Notes: generated by a model not told the origin, from the letters alone. A DNA stretch of 64,000 bases from Arthrobacter sp. NicSoilB4 (GCF_019977335.1 NZ_AP024653.1:3472001-3536000), one strand, 5' to 3'; counted from the stretch's first letter, positions 24,968 to 33,888 are shown. Numbers and translations: made by a program.

Positions 24968-25378
24968 TCAGTTGATGATTTCGCCTCGCTCGTCCGCACG
25001 GAGTACCGCCAGGCGCTCTTTCCACGTCTGCAGTTCCGCGGGCTCCAGCCGTGTCCAATCGGTGACTTCGCCGACAACCCTAAGCGGGGCGCCGCTGCGA
25101 TAGGACCGGGTGGGGTTGCCGGGGAATTTCTTGTCGGTCACGTTCGGGTCGTCCTCGAACGCTCCGGTCGGTTCGACGGCGTAGACTCGCGGGGCGCCGT
25201 CACCCGGCGCGAGTTCCGCAGCCAGTCCCGCACCGTTCGGAAGAGCGGTGAAATAGATGTGATTCATCACTACTTCGGGGCGGTAGTTCGACCTAAAGCC
25301 CGCCCTCAGGAGATCACCTTCCCGGAGGTCGGCTTTCGTGCCGTGAAAGAACGGACCCTCGTCCATCGGTTGGCTCAT
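24968..25378 (-). CDS. arr: Rifampin ADP-ribosyltransferase (Arr)
   Basis: The 136-residue protein matches Arr in length and along the whole sequence: GPFFHGTKADLREGDLL, GFRSNYRPEVVMNHIYFTAL, RVYAVEPTGAFEDDPNVTD and KKFPGNPTRSYRS. The first His, the Tyr in YFTA and an Asp in the EDDPN region correspond to the NAD- and rifamycin-binding residues known for Arr. The enzyme transfers ADP-ribose from NAD+ to the C23 hydroxyl of rifamycins and so gives resistance. Environmental actinobacteria often carry a chromosomal arr. It stands alone with its own stop; neighbours on the same strand are a DHFR-like gene and a small unknown gene. Confidence 0.93.
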   Translation of the reverse strand: MSQPMDEGPFFHGTKADLREGDLLRAGFRSNYRPEVVMNHIYFTALPNGAGLAAELAPGDGAPRVYAVEPTGAFEDDPNVTDKKFPGNPTRSYRSGAPLRVVGEVTDWTRLEPAELQTWKERLAVLRADERGEIIN

Positions 25379-25533
25379 ATCTACAGCTTAAGCCGACGAC
25401 ATGGCCGAACATCCGCCTGCCCGGCTCTCGATTTACGGGCGGTGGAGACGCCACTGATCGCTGCGTTCGCAGCGGTCAGCGCCGCCCTCCCGCAACGCTA
25501 AGGCAGGACCTTGTACAGATCGACGACGGTCTC

Positions 25534-25794
25534 TTAGTGCGGCGATGCGAATCCTCCCTCGATCCCCGCCTGCATCCGGGGAAGCAGGATGCCGTCGCGG
25601 AATTTCTCCCAGCTCTCCTTCGACTCATGGACAGCCATGACCGTCCAGCCACCGGCAGAAGCGCCAGCGGCATGGAAGATCTGGCCCTCGGGCAGCCGCC
25701 CCTCACCCGGGTGAACAGCGTCTATTGAGGCTTCGTACTGGTCCTTCGTGCCTCCTGCGAAAAAGTGCACGACTCCGTAGGGCGCGGCTTCCAT
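25534..25794 (-). CDS. Small protein, possible dimeric alpha/beta-barrel monooxygenase-like
   Basis: The 86-residue protein (MEAAPYGVVHFFAGGTKDQYEA...) has a strand-helix-strand-strand-helix layout with GWTVMAVHESKESWEKFRDGIL. This is like the antibiotic-biosynthesis-monooxygenase/EthD-type dimeric barrels. No catalytic residue can be named. It lies just downstream, on the same strand, of the truncated VWA fragment. Confidence 0.6.
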   Translation of the reverse strand: MEAAPYGVVHFFAGGTKDQYEASIDAVHPGEGRLPEGQIFHAAGASAGGWTVMAVHESKESWEKFRDGILLPRMQAGIEGGFASPH

Positions 25795-25987
25795 TTCTGC
25801 TCCTAGGCCGGTCTGAATGTGTCAGATATGCCAACCCATAGACCCCGTCACCCTGGATGTCAACGGGTTTGGCGCGGACCCACGGCCGCTGGCGCTACGG
25901 GGTACTCGACGTTCCTCGTGCGGCATCCGAGCTGGAGCGCAGGATGGACCCGGCCCCATCCGGTACGTGCGGTGGTTCGTCTACTTC

Positions 25988-26329
25988 GCCCAGTCCTCGT
26001 CGCCGTACGCCCGTCCGCGGAAGTGCGCGCGGAGATACTCGCCGACGACAGCGGAGCCCAGGTCCCCGGCGTCGGGCGCCACCACCCGGCCGCCGATCCG
26101 GCGGGCCACCCGGGCCACGAACCGTTCCAGGCCCGGGTCGTCGCCCAGCCGGAAAAACGTGGCCTGCGTGCCGGCACTGCCCAGCCGGTCCAGCTCGGCG
26201 ACGGTGGTGCGGATGGTCTCCGGATGCGGCGGGTACGAGAACCACGATTCGCCGTCGGCCAGCAGGTGCGCGGTGGGTTCGCCGTCGGGCACCACCAGCA
26301 GCACGGGCTGCATCGACGGGTGCTGGCGG
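25988..26329 (-). pseudogene. Truncated, diverged duplicate of the VWA gene 3' end
   Basis: These 342 bases align without gaps to 29719-30060, the last ~114 codons of the intact VWA gene, with 21 mismatches by my count (about 94% identity). The alignment stops sharply at gtgctggcgg on one side and at the stop codon region on the other. The copy reads HPSMQPVLLVVPDGEPTAH...AYGDEDWAK; the MIDAS Thr of the intact gene (VTDGEP) is Pro here, and the DxSxS half of the site is absent. The frame runs on into unrelated sequence to 26523, so a chimeric 180-residue chain is possible but unlikely to work. It is in direct orientation with the intact gene and borders the 26.3-29.6 kb accessory block. Confidence 0.88.
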
Positions 26330-26531
26330 CCTGCATCAGCGGGCCGTTGGGGACGAGCGGGGATGCCCAAGACCAAGATGGCTGGCGACAGTGGGGCCCT
26401 TGACGCAGCACGTGCCAGTGGGCAGTTGGAGCGGTGCGTAGCATGCCGCAGTAACGGTGCGGGCGCTCGAGCCGGTTCAGGCTTCGCAATCAAGCACAAC
26501 CTGCACTTTATTGTCAGTCGCATAACCTACG

Positions 26532-27218
26532 ATGAGCTCAACATTAATATTGGGGGAATCAGTGGGTGCTCAAATCGCCGTGCCGCACGGAGCTGCAATT
26601 CTGGATATACACGAGGGTCGTTGGGCCCTTTGGCAGGTCTCAGTGAACGCCGCTGGCGGCCCGATGCGCGCATCGTCTAGCAACGCCATTGTCACCGATG
26701 GATTTGACGGTGCGGCCTTCGACTGCGTTTCCTACAACCGTCCTTTGCTGCTCTCCGAACGAGCACTAACCGCTTGCCGGGAACAGCGCGTTCTGGATTG
26801 GGCCCGGCTTAAGCCCGAGGCCTTCCTTCAAGACTGTGAATTTTGGGTTGCTGCACTCCAACAAGACTTCTGGGACGAAAATGACCGGCGGCTGGCTCAC
26901 AACCTTCAGCTTTCTGCAGACCGCAAGGCAGCCAAGGCAGCCGGTGCGCTCCTACCTGATACAAAACGACTCGCTCCACTGCAAGACATAGATTGGCCGG
27001 CCCCGCCGCCATCTTCAGCTTGGGAGTCGGATCCCGATTGCACTAAGCCCGTTTCTGAAGAAGCACTCCGGATCGCGAGGGGTTGTATCCGTCTTTTGAA
27101 TTACTGGCTCGATATCGAGTCTGACCGGACTCGCAAAAACAGGTCGTATTTCCACGACGCGGGCACTGTCATTAGACCGTGGCCGATCCCAGCCAACGAA
27201 CTGTCCATGGCCAACTGA
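26532..27218 (+). CDS. Unknown protein, accessory block
   Basis: The 228-residue soluble protein has no recognised family. Visible features are an N-terminal beta-rich part (about 1-75, ending CVSYNRPLLLSERALTACREQRVL), a helical middle (about 85-130) and a C-terminal helix with RIARGCIRLLNYWLDIESDRTRKNRSYFHD. Codon use is clearly less GC-biased than in the flanking backbone. Its 3' end overlaps the long form of the downstream frame, but the next gene's likely start is 89 bases after this stop. It is the first gene of the block between the two VWA 3'-end copies. Confidence 0.6.
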   Translation: MSSTLILGESVGAQIAVPHGAAILDIHEGRWALWQVSVNAAGGPMRASSSNAIVTDGFDGAAFDCVSYNRPLLLSERALTACREQRVLDWARLKPEAFLQDCEFWVAALQQDFWDENDRRLAHNLQLSADRKAAKAAGALLPDTKRLAPLQDIDWPAPPPSSAWESDPDCTKPVSEEALRIARGCIRLLNYWLDIESDRTRKNRSYFHDAGTVIRPWPIPANELSMAN

Positions 27219-27307
27219 CCGACCGCAGCACATCCAAATCTACTCGTGACACACGCCTCCGGGCTGGTCGTGCTACCCAAATTACTTCCGACCGAGGAAC
27301 TTCCACC

Positions 27308-28273
27308 ATGCCTCTTTCCTTCACCGCTATCGATTTCGAAACAGCAAATTCCCGCCGAGGATCCATCTGCTCGGTTGGCCTCACCAAGGTCACCAACGGT
27401 GTTATCACAGCGTCCACATCATGGCTGATCACTCCGCCAGACGACGCAGGATTTGACGACTTCAATATTGGAATCCATGGCATCACGGCACACGACGTCC
27501 GGGATGCACCTGACTGGCCGTCGTCACTGTCCAGAATCTTGGACTTCATCGACGGGGATATCGTCGTTGCCCACAATGCGGCCTTCGATGCTGGGGCCCT
27601 TCGTGAGGCATGCGACTTTGCTGGGCTAGCATGGCCGACAATCGACTACACCTGCACCCTCGTAATGAGTAGGGCGCTCCTAGATCTCCCCGCTTACAAG
27701 CTGCCGTGGGTAGCCGAGGCCCTGGCTCTCCCGTCATTTGACCATCACGACTCAGGCGCCGACTCAACTGCCGCCGCCCAAATTGCCATCGCGCTGGCGG
27801 AATCCAAGGGGGCAATCACGCTGCAGGACCTTGTCGCGTGCGCCGGCGTCAGAATGGGCCGGATCGACCCTGACTCTTGGAGCGGCGCGCGGAAAGCTTC
27901 CAACCCTGCGCGGGTACGGCTAAATCTCGACGGGCTGGAGATCGATCCGAACGGCCCGATGGCAGGGGAGGTCGTTTGTTTCACAGGGAAGATCTCTTGG
28001 GTCCGGGAAGATGCCCAAGCAATGGTGGTCCGACATGGTGGTTCCATTTCTCCGAAACCAACGAAAAAAACGACAATCCTGGTCACGGGCGACTTCGACG
28101 AGCGAACCTTTCGCCCTGGCATGAAATACAGCTCAAGCCTTGCAAAGGCCTTTGCGCTCGTCGACGGCGGCCAGACTCTCGAGATCATGACGGAGGCGGA
28201 CTTCCGGCAGAAACTCGAACCCACTGAAGGATTTCGCGATTTGGCTCTTCAGGACATCGGTCACTCTTTGTAA
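27308..28273 (+). CDS. DnaQ-like 3'-5' exonuclease fused to a BRCT domain
   Basis: Residues 1 to about 165 are a DEDDh exonuclease: Asp9 and Glu11 in AIDFETAN (Exo I), the GIHGITAHDV region, VAHNAAFDAGAL (Exo II) and HDSGADSTAAAQIA (Exo III with the His...Asp pair). Residues about 220-320 are a BRCT domain (GEVVCFTGKISWVREDA, VRHGGSISPKPTKKTTILV). The frame is open back to 27179, but ATG 27308 follows gaggaac at proper spacing and begins exactly at the first strand. The same architecture is known in DNA polymerase III epsilon-like stand-alone exonucleases of actinobacteria. It is flanked by two unknown genes in a lower-GC block, which suggests DNA processing in an accessory module. Confidence 0.85.
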   Translation: MPLSFTAIDFETANSRRGSICSVGLTKVTNGVITASTSWLITPPDDAGFDDFNIGIHGITAHDVRDAPDWPSSLSRILDFIDGDIVVAHNAAFDAGALREACDFAGLAWPTIDYTCTLVMSRALLDLPAYKLPWVAEALALPSFDHHDSGADSTAAAQIAIALAESKGAITLQDLVACAGVRMGRIDPDSWSGARKASNPARVRLNLDGLEIDPNGPMAGEVVCFTGKISWVREDAQAMVVRHGGSISPKPTKKTTILVTGDFDERTFRPGMKYSSSLAKAFALVDGGQTLEIMTEADFRQKLEPTEGFRDLALQDIGHSL

Positions 28274-28352
28274 CTGCCGTCCACCTCCGCTCTTCAAACC
28301 TGACGCTCGCAGGCAACTGGACGCCAAGAAAGTCATCTCACCACTTACAGAC

Positions 28353-29525
28353 ATGGATCACGGAATGCCCCATTTAGATGCGGAGAGTCATTCGCGCAGC
28401 GCGCGGAAGCGTATGACATTTGGCTTTGTTCTCGGCTGGGGCTTGGTCCTCGCAGCGATAGCGTTAGTAGCGGAGTGGGGCCGTCATGTTGTATCTGGCG
28501 GAACTTGGGAATCCTTTCAACCGATTGCCATGGACAAAGGGGAAGTGCTGAGTGCCCTTGCCGCAGTCTCAACAGGCACGATCGCCCTGCAGGTCATGGC
28601 CCATGGAGCCTTTTCTCGCAGGTCCACAACCTTGGCCGAGTTCAATCATCGCGTGATTGTTGGGCTGCTCGCTTTCCTGGGAACGGCCGTCAGCTGGACC
28701 CTGGCAGTCGCCGTCTTAATCGCATTTGGGAAAGACGGAAAACCAGGAAACATGGCTTATGTCTTTGTAGTCATCGTCTTAGCAGGGATGAACTCCCTCA
28801 TCGGTGCGGATGCGTCAGATAGGATCCAGCAAACGGAAAGCAATAACTTTCCGGTGATGCTCGCAGAAGCGGAGCGCGTTCATGCGCGCTACGAGCGGTT
28901 GAGGTTGCCTAAACCATCGCCGCGTTCTAGGGCGCGAACCTACCTGGTAAATCCTTCGCACATTCTTTTGCTGGCGGCAATCGTAGGGCTAATGGACACA
29001 TTCGTCGCAGGGGCGGACTGGCAGGACTGGTTCGGAAACTACGTCGTATTCGTTATGACCACCGCAATTATCCAAGCTTCAGTTGCAGTCATGGCACAGG
29101 GTTGGTTCGTCCCCAACCTCGACAGCAAGCTCTTCGCCCCGCTACTCCTGATCCTGGTACTGACGGCGTTCTCTTTGATTATCTACACCGGGGATTCCGC
29201 TAACGCCTCCGGCCGCACAGCAGTCGTTTTGGCCCTGCCAACGTTGCTATTTGTGCTGTCGTTCCTGACCCGTGATTCGCATTCGCGATGGTCTCTTCCT
29301 GACTGGTTTCCGGGAGCATTGGTCCGCGAGCCCGCGGCAAGGAAACTACACGTCGGAAAGACCAGCGCTGGGCGAACACTCGCTGGCCTTAGATTAGAAG
29401 CCAGCAGTCGCCAGCCTGCACAGGCACGTCTAAGGCCGCTTCAGTTCCTTCTGACCGCACTCACAGGCTCAGCCGGCACAATACACAGGCGTGCTTCTGA
29501 CCACTGGGCTGCTCGAGGCAGATAG
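28353..29525 (+). CDS. Polytopic membrane protein, unknown function, accessory block
   Basis: The 390-residue protein has a short N-terminal cytosolic segment and hydrophobic helices at about 21-41, 60-82, 98-118, 128-148, then a soluble loop (about 150-200, with charged ERVHARYERLRLPKPS). Further helices lie at about 205-222, 235-255, 263-280 and 285-305, and there is a basic tail of about 80 residues. No family was recognised. Codon use resembles the two preceding accessory genes. Membrane proteins next to nucleases occur in defence modules, but the evidence here is only proximity. An imperfect inverted repeat follows at 29550-29609. Confidence 0.6.
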   Translation: MDHGMPHLDAESHSRSARKRMTFGFVLGWGLVLAAIALVAEWGRHVVSGGTWESFQPIAMDKGEVLSALAAVSTGTIALQVMAHGAFSRRSTTLAEFNHRVIVGLLAFLGTAVSWTLAVAVLIAFGKDGKPGNMAYVFVVIVLAGMNSLIGADASDRIQQTESNNFPVMLAEAERVHARYERLRLPKPSPRSRARTYLVNPSHILLLAAIVGLMDTFVAGADWQDWFGNYVVFVMTTAIIQASVAVMAQGWFVPNLDSKLFAPLLLILVLTAFSLIIYTGDSANASGRTAVVLALPTLLFVLSFLTRDSHSRWSLPDWFPGALVREPAARKLHVGKTSAGRTLAGLRLEASSRQPAQARLRPLQFLLTALTGSAGTIHRRASDHWAARGR

Positions 29526-29549
29526 CTTTCATGCTCTTTTCCGGATGTG

Positions 29550-29609
29550 ATCATCCCTCGTCGAGCGGTACGGCCCCGACCACTGCAACCGGCGGCGTCG
29601 AGGGATGAT
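29550..29609. repeat. Imperfect 14-base inverted repeat at the end of the accessory block
   Basis: atcatccctcgtcg at 29550-29563 is repeated inverted as cgtcgagggatgat at 29596-29609 with one mismatch and a 32-base spacer. It could be a terminator for the membrane-protein gene or a recombination end. It lies about 110 bases before the restored backbone (VWA stop at 29712). Confidence 0.45.
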
Positions 29610-29711
29610 GTCTGGATCCACGCGATGCCAGGAGCAGCCCCGCATAGTTTGTTGTAATGCCGCCTGATCGGACAGAAATCTGCGGATCCTGCCGATGGCG
29701 GACCCACTCAC

Positions 29712-31715
29712 CTAAGGAGCCCAGCCCTCGTCGCCGTATGCCCGTCCGCGGAAGTGGGCGCGGAGGTACTCCCCTACGACGGCGGCGCCCAGGTCCCCGG
29801 CGTCGGGCGCCACCACACGGCCGCCGATCCGGCGGGCCATCCGGGCCACGAACCGTTCCAGCCCGGGGTCGTCGCCCAGCCGGAAGAACGTGGCCTGCGT
29901 GCCGGCACGGCCCAGCCGGTCCAGCTCGGCGACGGTTACGCGGATGGTCTCCGGGTCCGGCGGGTACGAGAACCACGATTCGCCGTCGGCCAGCAGGTGC
30001 GCGGTGGGTTCGCCGTCGGTCACCACCAGCAGGACGGGCTGCATCGACGGGTGCTGGCGGAAGAACCGGCCGGCCAGCAGCAGTCCGTGGTGCAGGTTGG
30101 TGCCCTGCTCCCGGAAGGCCGGCAGGGCGGTGAGCTCGCCAATGTCCATGGTCCGCGCGTACCGGCCGAAGCTGATCAGCTGCAGCCGGTCGCCGCGGAA
30201 CTTGGTCGACACGAGGTGGTGCAGGGCGAGCGCCGTGCGTTTCATCGGCACCCAGCGCCCCTCGGCGGCCATGGAAAAGGACACATCCACCAGCAGCGCG
30301 ACGGCGGCCTGCGTGCGCGCTTCGGTTTCCGTGACCTCGATGTCGTCCACGGCCAGGCGCAGTCCGTGGCGCGGGTTCCCGCCGTCGGCGATGGTGCGGC
30401 GGATCGCGTTGGTGATGGTCCGCGTGACGTCCCACGGTTCGGCGTCGCCGAACTCCCACGGCCTGCTGGAGCCGGTCTGCTCCCCCGCCGCCCCGGCAAC
30501 GCGCGTGTCCCGGCGGCCCTGCCGGCCGGAGAGCTGCTTCGCGGTGTCCCGCAGCAGCGACCGGCCGAGCCGCCGCATGGCCTGCGGGGAGAGCCGGAGG
30601 TCGCCGTCGGCCCCGCGCTGCAGGAACCCGCCGTCGCGCATGGCCCGCTCGATCTCCGCCAAAGTGCGCGCCGATACCGCGGCGTCCTGCCCGAGCTGGC
30701 GGCCCAGTGCGTCCAGGTCCAGGTCGTCGAGGCGGGACCCGCTGTAGGACTGGGAGAGCTGTTCGGCCAGCTCGTCCAGTTCGGCGAGGTCCTGCAGCAC
30801 CCCGGTGCCGTCGCCGAGTCCCAGCCCTTCCTCGCCCTCGAAGCGTTCGGAGCCGGACCAGTCCTCGCCGGGGCGCAAAGCCTGCAGGTTGGAATCGAGT
30901 TGGCCCAGCTGTGCCATAAGCTCCGGCGAGCCGAACGCCTGGGCGGAGAGCCGCATCAGCTCCTCGCGCTGCTCGGCGGACATGGACTGCAGCAGCCGCT
31001 GGGCGGCTGCCGCGCGCTGGGCCAGCGCGTCGATAAGCTCCTCGACCGACTGCGGGTTCTCCGGGAAGTACTGGCCGTGCTTGGCCATGAACTCCTGGAA
31101 GTCCGCGTCCGTGTCCTCGCCACGGCGGTGTTTGTCGAGGAGCCCGTTGAGATCCTGCAGCATCTCGGCCACCGCCGCGCGGTCCTCCTCCGTGGCGCCC
31201 TCGAGCGCCTGCTTCATCCCGGCGAACCGCTGGTCCAGGATCTCTCGGCCCAGCAGGTCCTTGATCCGCTCGTAGGCCTCCCGGGCGGTGCTGGACTGCC
31301 AGTCATAGGAGGCGAGCTCGTTGACCGCCGCCGCCGTGGACTTGGGCAGGTTCTGCAGCTGCATCTCCCGGAACGCGCGGTCAGTGTTGTCCATCATGGC
31401 GTCGCGGGCCAGCTGCTTGCGCTCCTCCAGCACCGCGGTGTCCAGCAGTTTCCGGACCTCGTTGAGCGTGCCGTCCAGCCGGTGCTGACCCAAGAGGTCC
31501 TTGCGCCGCTGCTGGACGCGGCCGGCGAGGTCGTCGAGCCCCTCCCGGTTGCGGCCGCCGCGCCTCAGGTACTCCTGCAGGGCGTGCCGGGGCGAATAGC
31601 CGGCCATGACGTCCTCGGCGACGACGTCCAGCGCCTCCGCCAGGTCCACCGGCGGCGCGAGCGGATCCGGCCCTCCCCTGTACCGGCTGTACCGGGACCG
31701 GTGGTGAACGCTCAT
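29712..31715 (-). CDS. VWA-domain protein partnered with a MoxR-type AAA+ ATPase
   Basis: The 667-residue cytosolic protein has a long charged helical N-terminal region (about 1-440). A von Willebrand A domain follows with the complete MIDAS: DVSFSMAAEG (DxSxS), Thr in the FREQGTNLHHG region and VVTDGEPT. The start ATG 31715 has aaggagg just upstream. It is 25 bases downstream of an AAA+ gene on the same strand, the classical MoxR/VWA pair in which the ATPase remodels a target recruited by the VWA protein (Mg-chelatase ChlI/ChlD-like logic). The target is unknown. The last 342 bases are duplicated at 25988-26329. Confidence 0.88.
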   Translation of the reverse strand: MSVHHRSRYSRYRGGPDPLAPPVDLAEALDVVAEDVMAGYSPRHALQEYLRRGGRNREGLDDLAGRVQQRRKDLLGQHRLDGTLNEVRKLLDTAVLEERKQLARDAMMDNTDRAFREMQLQNLPKSTAAAVNELASYDWQSSTAREAYERIKDLLGREILDQRFAGMKQALEGATEEDRAAVAEMLQDLNGLLDKHRRGEDTDADFQEFMAKHGQYFPENPQSVEELIDALAQRAAAAQRLLQSMSAEQREELMRLSAQAFGSPELMAQLGQLDSNLQALRPGEDWSGSERFEGEEGLGLGDGTGVLQDLAELDELAEQLSQSYSGSRLDDLDLDALGRQLGQDAAVSARTLAEIERAMRDGGFLQRGADGDLRLSPQAMRRLGRSLLRDTAKQLSGRQGRRDTRVAGAAGEQTGSSRPWEFGDAEPWDVTRTITNAIRRTIADGGNPRHGLRLAVDDIEVTETEARTQAAVALLVDVSFSMAAEGRWVPMKRTALALHHLVSTKFRGDRLQLISFGRYARTMDIGELTALPAFREQGTNLHHGLLLAGRFFRQHPSMQPVLLVVTDGEPTAHLLADGESWFSYPPDPETIRVTVAELDRLGRAGTQATFFRLGDDPGLERFVARMARRIGGRVVAPDAGDLGAAVVGEYLRAHFRGRAYGDEGWAP
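29719..30060 (-). repeat. Parent copy of the VWA 3'-end direct repeat
   Basis: This part of the intact VWA gene is repeated in the same orientation at 25988-26329, 342 bases without gaps and 21 differences. The two copies bracket the 26.3-29.7 kb block of three lower-GC genes, so homologous recombination between them would delete the block and leave one full-length VWA gene. Confidence 0.85.
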
Positions 31716-31740
31716 GGGCCCTCCTTAGCCGTAACGGCGC

Positions 31741-33129
31741 CTAACCGTAGACCGTCGCCTCGTCGTCGGACTCCTTGGAGATCCGCCGGGCAAGGTAGAG
31801 GCCTTCCAGGGCCAGTTCGACGGCGGCGGCGCGCTGCCCGTCGTTTTCCGCGCCCAGGCGCTCACTGATGTCGTCGTAGAGGCTGGATCCGTTGAGCGAC
31901 GGGAGGTTTTCGAGGAACTCCCGCGCGGTGACCAGCTCCCCCGTGGTCACGGTTGTGTGGCCATCGAGCGCGGCCACCAGTTCACCCATGTCGATGCCGT
32001 GGAAGTGCGCCCGCACGGCTTCCGCGGTGGCCACGCGCAGGAGGTGGTCCAGAATGTCCTGTTCCCGGCCCTCCTCGCCGGACTCGAATTCGATCTTCCC
32101 GGCGAGGACTTCCACGGCGGCGTCCAGGTCGATGATCCGGGCGACGGCCTCGTCCTCGCCGCGCACGCTGGCCCGGCGCAGGGCGGCCGCGGCGACGGTT
32201 TCGGCACCGGCGATGGCGAACCGCGCGGACACCCCGGAAGTCTGGTTGATCGCCGGGGACTGCCGCAGGGCCCGGGTGTAGCGGGCCAGGATCTCGAGGA
32301 TGACGGCCGGGACGCCGGCCACCAGGTGCCCCTCCTGCCGGATGACGGCCACCTCGTCGTCGAGCTCGATCGGGTAGTGGGTGCGGATCTCGGCGCCGAA
32401 GCGGTCCCGCAGCGGGGTGATGATCCGGCCGCGGTTCGTGTAGTCCTCCGGGTTGGCGGACGCGACCACCAGGACGTCCAGCGGCAGCCGCAGCACGTAG
32501 CCGCGGATCTGGATGTCGCGTTCCTCCATCACGTTGAGCATGGAGACCTGGATCCGCTCGGCGAGGTCGGGGAGTTCGTTGATGGCGATGATGCCGCGGT
32601 TGGAACGCGGGACCAGGCCGTAGTGGATGGTTTCCGGATCGCCCAGGCGGCGGCCTTCGGCCACGCGCATCGGGTCGACGTCGCCGATCAGGTCCGCGAC
32701 GGAGGTGTCCGGCGTCGCGAGCTTCTCGACGTAGCGTTCGGAGCGGTGCCGCCAGGCCACCCGGAGCCGGTCCCCCTCGGTGAGGGCGAGGGCGCGGGAG
32801 TGCTCCGTGATGGGCTCGTAGGGGTGTTCGTTCAGTTCCGAGTCCTCGATCAGCGGCGACCACTCGTCCAGCAGCCCGGCCAGGGTGCGCAGGAGCCGGG
32901 TCTTGCCCTGCCCGCGTTCGCCGAGCAGGACGACGTCGTGCCCGGCCAGCAGGGCGCGCTCCAGCTGGGGCAGGACGGTCCGGCTGAAGCCGAACATCCC
33001 GGGCCAGGGGTCGCGGCCGGCGGCGAGCGCGGCGAGCAGGTTGTCGCGGATTTCGCGGCGCAGGTCCTTGTGGACGTGGCCGGAGGCGCGCAGTTCACCA
33101 ACAGTGAAGATATCGGGGCGATCACTCAC
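31741..33129 (-). CDS. MoxR/Mg-chelatase-I-like AAA+ ATPase
   Basis: This AAA+ protein has about 462 residues. Walker A is LLGERGQGKTRLL, a pre-sensor loop follows at GLVPRSNRGIIAINELPDL (Walker B-like INELPDL), and sensor-1 is in VVASANPEDYTNRGRI followed by the Arg finger region LRDRFGAEIRTHYP. A C-terminal helical lid region follows. The frame extends well upstream, but homology begins near IFTVGELRASG, so the GTG at 33129 is taken; its ggagg is unusually close, which leaves the start uncertain. The VWA gene follows after 25 bases. The pair probably acts as a chaperone or metal-insertion machine on an unidentified partner. Confidence 0.85.
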   Translation of the reverse strand: MSDRPDIFTVGELRASGHVHKDLRREIRDNLLAALAAGRDPWPGMFGFSRTVLPQLERALLAGHDVVLLGERGQGKTRLLRTLAGLLDEWSPLIEDSELNEHPYEPITEHSRALALTEGDRLRVAWRHRSERYVEKLATPDTSVADLIGDVDPMRVAEGRRLGDPETIHYGLVPRSNRGIIAINELPDLAERIQVSMLNVMEERDIQIRGYVLRLPLDVLVVASANPEDYTNRGRIITPLRDRFGAEIRTHYPIELDDEVAVIRQEGHLVAGVPAVILEILARYTRALRQSPAINQTSGVSARFAIAGAETVAAAALRRASVRGEDEAVARIIDLDAAVEVLAGKIEFESGEEGREQDILDHLLRVATAEAVRAHFHGIDMGELVAALDGHTTVTTGELVTAREFLENLPSLNGSSLYDDISERLGAENDGQRAAAVELALEGLYLARRISKESDDEATVYG

Positions 33130-33221
33130 TCCTCCACCGTAGACCTCTGCTGGGCGGGGAATCGAGGGATTTCTTGAGATTCCTGAGCTTTGGTGCGGGG
33201 TGCGGCTTACGCTGGATTCTG

Positions 33222-33887
33222 ATGACTGCATTGGCGTCCGGACCTTCGGCGGAGCCCCCACAGCAGGGCACGCTCCTGCTTCTGGTGCGCCACGGGGAGA
33301 CGCCGACGACCGGTACGGTGCTGCCGGGACGCGCGCCCGGACTGCACTTGTCCGAGCGGGGCCGGACCCAGGCCGAACGGGTTGCGGAACGGCTCTCCGG
33401 CCTTCCGGTCGATGCCCTCTACTCCTCGCCGCTGGAACGCGCGTGCGAGACGGCGGAGCCGACGGCGGCCCGCACCGGACTGGCCGTGAAGCACGACGAC
33501 GGGCTGCTGGAGTGTGATTTCGGTGAGTGGACTGGCGCCGCGATCGCCGACCTGGCGGTCTTGCCGGAGTGGCAGACCGTGCAGCACAGCCCGTCTGCGT
33601 TCCGATTCCCGGGCGGCGAGAGCTTTCCGGAGATGCAGGCGCGGATCGTCGGAGCACTGGAGGCCTTGTGCGGGGCCCACGCCGGGGGTGTTGTGGTGTG
33701 CTTCTCGCACGCCGATCCCATCAAAGCCGCCGTCGCACATGCTTTGGGCACGCCCCTGGATTTGTTCCAACGCATTGTCATCAGCCCGGGGTCGGTGTCG
33801 GCCATCTCGTTCGTGGAGGGTCAGGATCCGGCGGTGCTGATGGTGAATTCGACGTCGGAACCGCTCAGCGGGCTGAGGGGGCTGTGA
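33222..33887 (+). CDS. Histidine phosphatase, MSMEG_4193 (phosphomutase-like) family
   Basis: The 221-residue protein has the phosphohistidine motif LLLVRHGETP, the second catalytic cluster SSPLERACETAEPTA, a LLECDFGEWTG block and the C-terminal catalytic histidine in VVVCFSHADPIKA. These match the phosphoglycerate-mutase-like MSMEG_4193 group that in many actinobacteria is followed by a DUF3090 gene and a SCO1664-family gene. Here the SCO1664-like gene follows immediately (stop 33887, next frame 33889) and the DUF3090 gene is missing. The start is the ATG at 33222, divergent from the MoxR gene. The substrate is unknown. Confidence 0.88.
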   Translation: MTALASGPSAEPPQQGTLLLLVRHGETPTTGTVLPGRAPGLHLSERGRTQAERVAERLSGLPVDALYSSPLERACETAEPTAARTGLAVKHDDGLLECDFGEWTGAAIADLAVLPEWQTVQHSPSAFRFPGGESFPEMQARIVGALEALCGAHAGGVVVCFSHADPIKAAVAHALGTPLDLFQRIVISPGSVSAISFVEGQDPAVLMVNSTSEPLSGLRGL

Positions 33888-33888
33888 G

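Noticed and set aside
25981..26523. Functional 180-residue VWA protein
   Set aside because: Only the last 114 codons are homologous to the VWA gene; the DxSxS part of the metal site is missing and the N-terminal 65 residues are unrelated, so it is called a relic.
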